Shown here: one piece after another, positions 60,662 through 64,000 of the stretch
Numbering within the stretch: position 1 is the stretch's first letter
Layout of the letters: each line of letters starts with the position of its first letter
From: Myxococcales bacterium
GTDB taxonomy: Bacteria > Myxococcota_A > Polyangia > Palsa-1104 > JAEUJZ01
Direction: 5' to 3'
Length of the DNA stretch: 64,000 nt
Assembly (NCBI GenBank): GCA_016794465.1
Contig: JAEUKA010000050.1
Location: 42,166 to 106,165 of the forward strand
Program-made: the position numbers and the translations under genes
The notes under the pieces: model-generated
The model's input: the letters and a program-made list of their open reading frames with translations, nothing else
Database searches by the model: none
Told to the model about the DNA's origin: nothing

Positions 60662-61100
60662 TTTGTCATGATGCCCAGATACAAGGTTCAGCGCGAGCAA
60701 AAACTAGCACGTTAGTGCTATCCGACGCGCTGATGAGCCATGGCACTGTACCTTGCATATGTCGTTGACTGACCGCGTGCATATTCACACGTCCAGTGCG
60801 TCGCACATCTGCTCATTCGGATAAGATTACTTCTCAATTCATGGAGAAAAAGTCACTAATTTCGGCCACTTAGGTCACAGACAGGACGCACCAGAATTCC
60901 CGCGCGGGCTGCTGCGCGATGATGTGCGCGCATCCCTGCTCGCCACCGGTGCTGCGTGCGATCTGCGAGCGGAGAGTGACGGCGCTTGCCATGCCACTCG
61001 ATCGGTCAAGCATGCGCATGCCGGCGAACAGCAAATGTCCCGAGATTATGTAGTAGTTGAGTGGAAGAGTTCACAAATTCTGTGCTGATAAGTACACAAC
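60662..61100. other. Intergenic region with a short inverted repeat
   Basis: No convincing gene. TAGCAC-GTTA-GTGCTA at 60705-60720 is a perfect 6-bp inverted repeat and could be an operator or terminator between two divergent genes. Confidence 0.4.
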
Positions 61101-62186
61101 GTGTCGTGCAGTCTCTCGGGCGACGGGAATGGGTTGACGTTTTCTCGACCATGGATACAAAATACGAAGATAGGCACAGCAAATAGCCGCAGCACGTTCG
61201 CCCGGCTTGTGCGCCATGCGCCTGCCGGTGCGCGTGCTTACTGCCTCTTTGGCATCGAGGGGAAAATTCCTCGCCAGGGAGGATGGTCGCTCGATCCATT
61301 TGAGCCACCAACCGAAGCGCCGCCGGGACTTTACAACGTCTTCTACCTGTCCCATGTCAACAGCGAGAACTCCTTGCCTGGCAAGGATCCGCGACAGCTT
61401 TATCCGAGCTTGCAGCTAGACGCTTCGTCGCCCCACAGCACCAGTGTTCTGCCAACGCAGGCTCATCACCAGATGGTGGCTGCGCCTCCGGTTGCTGCTC
61501 AAGCAACACGGGTGGCCGCGACGGCACATCAGATGGTCGGCTCCGGTTCGACTGCCCAGTGGATTGGTGAGCCAGACGACCCGGTGCGCAGCGACCCACA
61601 ACATATTCAGAATCGTGTGGAGTCGCTGGGGCGGACGATGAAGGGCGAGCTCGCGAAAGACGGAATGATTCTTCGGGAACTTGGTGAAGTGTTCGCGTAT
61701 TCGCAGGCCTACCGCGAGGAACTTGCCACTGTCGCTCGGAGCCGAGGACAGGCAGCGATTGACAACGCCGAGATGGCGACCAAGTACACCGACATGATGA
61801 TAGCGCAGATGGAACGCTTGAACGCGACGTTCACGGCGTACACCACGCCCGCCAAGCCCATCGATTACGTCACCGCGTTCACGGCGTTTCTGAAAGAGGC
61901 CAGTCCTCTGCTTCGGGAGGTTGTTGGCGCACTACGACCGAGTCGCGACGAGTCCAAACTGCCAACGAAGCAACGCGCCACGGATGCGGCAGGAGCACTC
62001 ACAAACGCCAAGCCAGCGGATTCTGAGAGTTCAACACGCGACGTGGTCGAGATCGCGCAGTCCTTGCCGTCGAAATCAGATCGCCGGGTTCGCGGCGGTA
62101 GCAAGCGGGCAGAAAAGCCGACATCGCGAGTAGAACACGCTGACAGTGTCCGCAAGGCCAAGCCAAAGCCCAAACGCTCCCGCTAA
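61101..62186 (+). CDS. Coiled-coil protein with basic C-terminus, shares a domain with the 60068-60661 gene
   Basis: 361 residues from a GTG at 61101; this start is uncertain. Residues about 35-75 carry W-S-L-D-P-F-E-P-P and the preceding R-L-V-R-H segment, matching the neighbour on the other strand. A helical stretch follows (NRVESLGRTMKGELAKDG, AYREELATVARSRGQAAI), then a Lys/Arg tail ending in K-P-K-P-K-R-S-R. This is compatible with nucleic-acid binding. Its last four bases overlap the convergent GIY-YIG-like gene. Confidence 0.5.
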   Translation: MSCSLSGDGNGLTFSRPWIQNTKIGTANSRSTFARLVRHAPAGARAYCLFGIEGKIPRQGGWSLDPFEPPTEAPPGLYNVFYLSHVNSENSLPGKDPRQLYPSLQLDASSPHSTSVLPTQAHHQMVAAPPVAAQATRVAATAHQMVGSGSTAQWIGEPDDPVRSDPQHIQNRVESLGRTMKGELAKDGMILRELGEVFAYSQAYREELATVARSRGQAAIDNAEMATKYTDMMIAQMERLNATFTAYTTPAKPIDYVTAFTAFLKEASPLLREVVGALRPSRDESKLPTKQRATDAAGALTNAKPADSESSTRDVVEIAQSLPSKSDRRVRGGSKRAEKPTSRVEHADSVRKAKPKPKRSR

Positions 62187-62923
62187 TCCCAGTCTGCATG
62201 GAGGGGCATGGCACGGACTGCATCGGCGAACATGTCCAGGAATTCCGGATCATGTCGTTCCTCGACGTAGTGGCTGTTCCACAGCCCAGAATTACGGACC
62301 AGCAATCGCCCGCTGTAGTGACCAAGCCAGCGCTTGCTCGGTGGATCGATGCTGTCGCGTTCGAAGTTGCTTAGGAGTGCGATTGCGTTCCGTTCGATCA
62401 GAGCACGACGAACCATTCCATCGACAAGTGAGTCAACTTCGAGCCATAGGAAAGGCATGGCTCCGATCTGCGTAGTCACGATGCGTTCTGCCAGTTGTTC
62501 CTGCTCCAAGACGACATGTCTGGGAGTCCCGATGGATCTAGCGGCCGCAGTGAGGCTGCTGCCCTGTCCCCAGGCTGGGGCGGTGATGCTTCCTTTTTGA
62601 AGTAGAGCTTCGCCAAGCAGCAGTCTGAACACGGAGCCGCGATGATTGCCACCGCCGGATTTCGCGCTGCCGCGATGCTGAGCGAGTCGGTTCCACAGTG
62701 TCGCTTTGGATTTGTCCGTAAGCGCATGTGTCCCAACTCGGACCACGCGAGGCCCCGAGCCGGACGTGGACCGCTGTTCACCATCCTCAAGAAAAAAGTA
62801 CACGCCGCGCTTTGGCCAGCACATTTCACCTGTGCAGTCGCGCAGCAACTTGGGTCCACCGCACCGCTGCCCCAGCTCCGCGAGGATTCCGTAAAACGAA
62901 CGAAGATCAGCGAGCCGCGACAT
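62183..62923 (-). CDS. GIY-YIG-like nuclease-domain protein
   Basis: 246 residues from ATG 62923, preceded by AGAGGTG. G-V-Y-F-F and, about 22 residues on, R-V-G-T-H correspond to the GIY and YIG blocks; L-W-N-R-L-A-Q-H-R-G follows. The rest (GNHRGSVFRLLLGEAL) is conserved in many bacteria but undefined. The classical YIG Tyr is replaced, so activity is uncertain. HNH gene lies 60 bases upstream on the same strand, so the two may be a unit. Confidence 0.55.
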   Translation of the reverse strand: MSRLADLRSFYGILAELGQRCGGPKLLRDCTGEMCWPKRGVYFFLEDGEQRSTSGSGPRVVRVGTHALTDKSKATLWNRLAQHRGSAKSGGGNHRGSVFRLLLGEALLQKGSITAPAWGQGSSLTAAARSIGTPRHVVLEQEQLAERIVTTQIGAMPFLWLEVDSLVDGMVRRALIERNAIALLSNFERDSIDPPSKRWLGHYSGRLLVRNSGLWNSHYVEERHDPEFLDMFADAVRAMPLHADWD

Positions 62924-62983
62924 CACGTCACCTCTACAGTGAACACTTGCGCCATATCCCGATGGCACACGGGGGAACCAGGA

Positions 62984-63706
62984 TCAGATGGACTGTCGAG
63001 CAGAAAGCAACGCAGCAAAAGACTCGTCACCCACCGCTTCAAAGTTGTCCCTCTGCACCCAGAGCAGCGCTCTTGCTGGCAACCGCAGATAAATACTGCG
63101 AGCGATGCTGAGGACTCGGGATGGCGCATGCTCGAATCCCGCGCGCTCGGCAATCAGTCGCAAGTCACTCCCGCTCCGTTCCATCCGCTCCCGCCACCTT
63201 CGTGCATGGACGCGCGCCGCCAGGAAGTCTCCCTTGTCACCGTTGCATTGTTCATGAGCCGGAACAAGATTCTCGATCGCATTCTCGGGGTGTCGAGACC
63301 ACGGAACGAAGTGGTCGATCTGGAGTCGCCTTCGCTGCGCGTCACTCAATCGATCATCGCAGTAGAAGCAACGATCGTCGTGTAATGCACGTAGGTCGTC
63401 GCGGACTGGTTCCAACGCGATGCGTTCTGCACCAAACAGGAACTCTTCCAGCCTGGACTCTTCCAGTCCGTTCAGCTCTGCCACTTTTGATGCCCACTGT
63501 CGATGCAGCAGCGGACGGAGTAGTCCGTGCAGACGTACCAGAGCCTCTCCCACGCAAGGAAGCAGCAGAATGCGGTTGTCGAATGTTCCACGTCCGTCCC
63601 GATCAACAACAAAATTTTTTCTCGTCGGTGACGGTGTTGTCGGTGGGCCGCTTTGGGGGTGGGAGGTGTTGGGATTCTGTAGCGATTGGGAGGGGCGTGC
63701 GCCCAC
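62984..63706 (-). CDS. HNH endonuclease-domain protein
   Basis: 240 residues from a GTG at 63706 with a strong AGGAGG. The C-terminal HNH/McrA-like domain has C-F-Y-C (113-116), D-H at 131-132, N-L-V-P-A-H-E-Q-C-N (146-155) and K158. The N-terminal ~100 residues are helical with a Pro-rich start. It could be a homing or restriction-type nuclease or a defence element. It lies at the right part of the accessory island. An intact start argues against 5' truncation. Confidence 0.75.
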   Translation of the reverse strand: MGARPSQSLQNPNTSHPQSGPPTTPSPTRKNFVVDRDGRGTFDNRILLLPCVGEALVRLHGLLRPLLHRQWASKVAELNGLEESRLEEFLFGAERIALEPVRDDLRALHDDRCFYCDDRLSDAQRRRLQIDHFVPWSRHPENAIENLVPAHEQCNGDKGDFLAARVHARRWRERMERSGSDLRLIAERAGFEHAPSRVLSIARSIYLRLPARALLWVQRDNFEAVGDESFAALLSARQSI

Positions 63707-64000
63707 CTTTCGGGAGTCCTCCTAAGACTCCGATCGGAGCACTTTAGGGGGGCTTGGGAGTGGCTCAGGGGGGCGGTGCGGCGGCTGTTTTTATGGCCGT
63801 ATTTGGGCTCTGCTTATGCAGATGAAGAGATCTTCTTATGGGCGTGGTCTTCGATGCCCAGCGGGGACGCTACATCGGCTCCCAAAGGGTGCAGGCTGGC
63901 GCCGCTCGGACTACCTGAGTGGCGGTGCGCTGGGATGTCAGCGGTTGAGATCGCGCCAAGCTCAGCGAGTGCCCCGTGTGCGTCGGAGTGCGGCGCGCAC
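63707..64000. other. Right edge of the window, no gene seen
   Basis: No convincing gene. It includes a near-palindrome at 63721-63748 with the perfect 12-bp centre CTCCGATCGGAG, directly before the HNH ribosome site, and GC-rich DNA after it. Confidence 0.4.
63721..63748. promoter_or_regulatory. Imperfect palindrome upstream of the HNH gene
   Basis: CTCCGATCGGAG (63728-63739) flanked by CCTAA and TTAGG arms. The arms and centre would pair as a long hairpin with a few mismatches. Could be an operator, terminator or part of a mobile-element end. Confidence 0.35.

Noticed and set aside
60662..61100. tRNA or small RNA in the gap
   Set aside because: I could find no cloverleaf and only one short dyad.

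Overview
The window is a high-GC bacterial chromosome segment, carrying both housekeeping and accessory genes. Several features suggest Myxococcota or a nearby deltaproteobacterial-type lineage: eukaryote-like Ser/Thr kinases (one with an N-terminal zinc ribbon, one fused to a 7TM/GAF receptor), several zinc-ribbon/one-TM proteins, a two-domain AAA ATPase, a DUF4157 protein, a bacterial expansin and a 3-beta-HSD-like dehydrogenase. The assignment is an inference from gene content; there is no rRNA to test it.

1-8 kb: the end of a CoA-transferase, a zinc-ribbon membrane protein, a compact clpA-clpP-clpX protease cluster and a class III nucleotide cyclase. 8-10.3 kb: a DUF4157-leader polymorphic-toxin-like protein with an AT-rich C-terminal module, translationally coupled to a divergent polyprenyl-synthetase homologue. 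10.3-20.1 kb: a metal/sulfide module. It holds a CzcCBA-type RND efflux operon, a small Cys-rich protein, a sulfide:quinone-oxidoreductase-like flavoprotein preceded by a tiny membrane ORF that may read through UGA as selenocysteine, then a divergent ArsR-rhodanese regulator with an MFS transporter. 20.1-40 kb: mostly core and envelope genes (expansin, AAA ATPase, RpoH-like sigma factor, GpsA, TPR proteins, dehydrogenases, metallophosphoesterase, Ser/Thr kinase, outer-membrane protein, AccA, threonine aldolase).

41-43.3 kb: an AAA ATPase plus TOPRIM-like gene pair that resembles two-gene anti-phage systems. It is followed directly by seven strictly periodic 42-bp repeats containing inverted repeats. 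43.3-52.6 kb: a KGG-repeat stress protein, an XRE-methyltransferase fusion, SDR and TetR genes, a benzoate-CoA-ligase/TSUP operon and a 7TM-GAF-Ser/Thr kinase whose kinase domain stops right after HRDLKP.

52.6-64 kb: an accessory island starting at that truncated kinase. Its centrepiece (53.0-58.9 kb, AT-rich) is a calcineurin-like phosphoesterase overlapping a 1478-residue protein with a trypsin-like protease domain fused to a NACHT/STAND NTPase, an effector-plus-sensor architecture like Avs/bNACHT anti-phage proteins. The rest holds orphan genes, two sharing a segment, and a GIY-YIG-like/HNH nuclease pair. I found no tRNA, rRNA, insertion sequence or CRISPR array.
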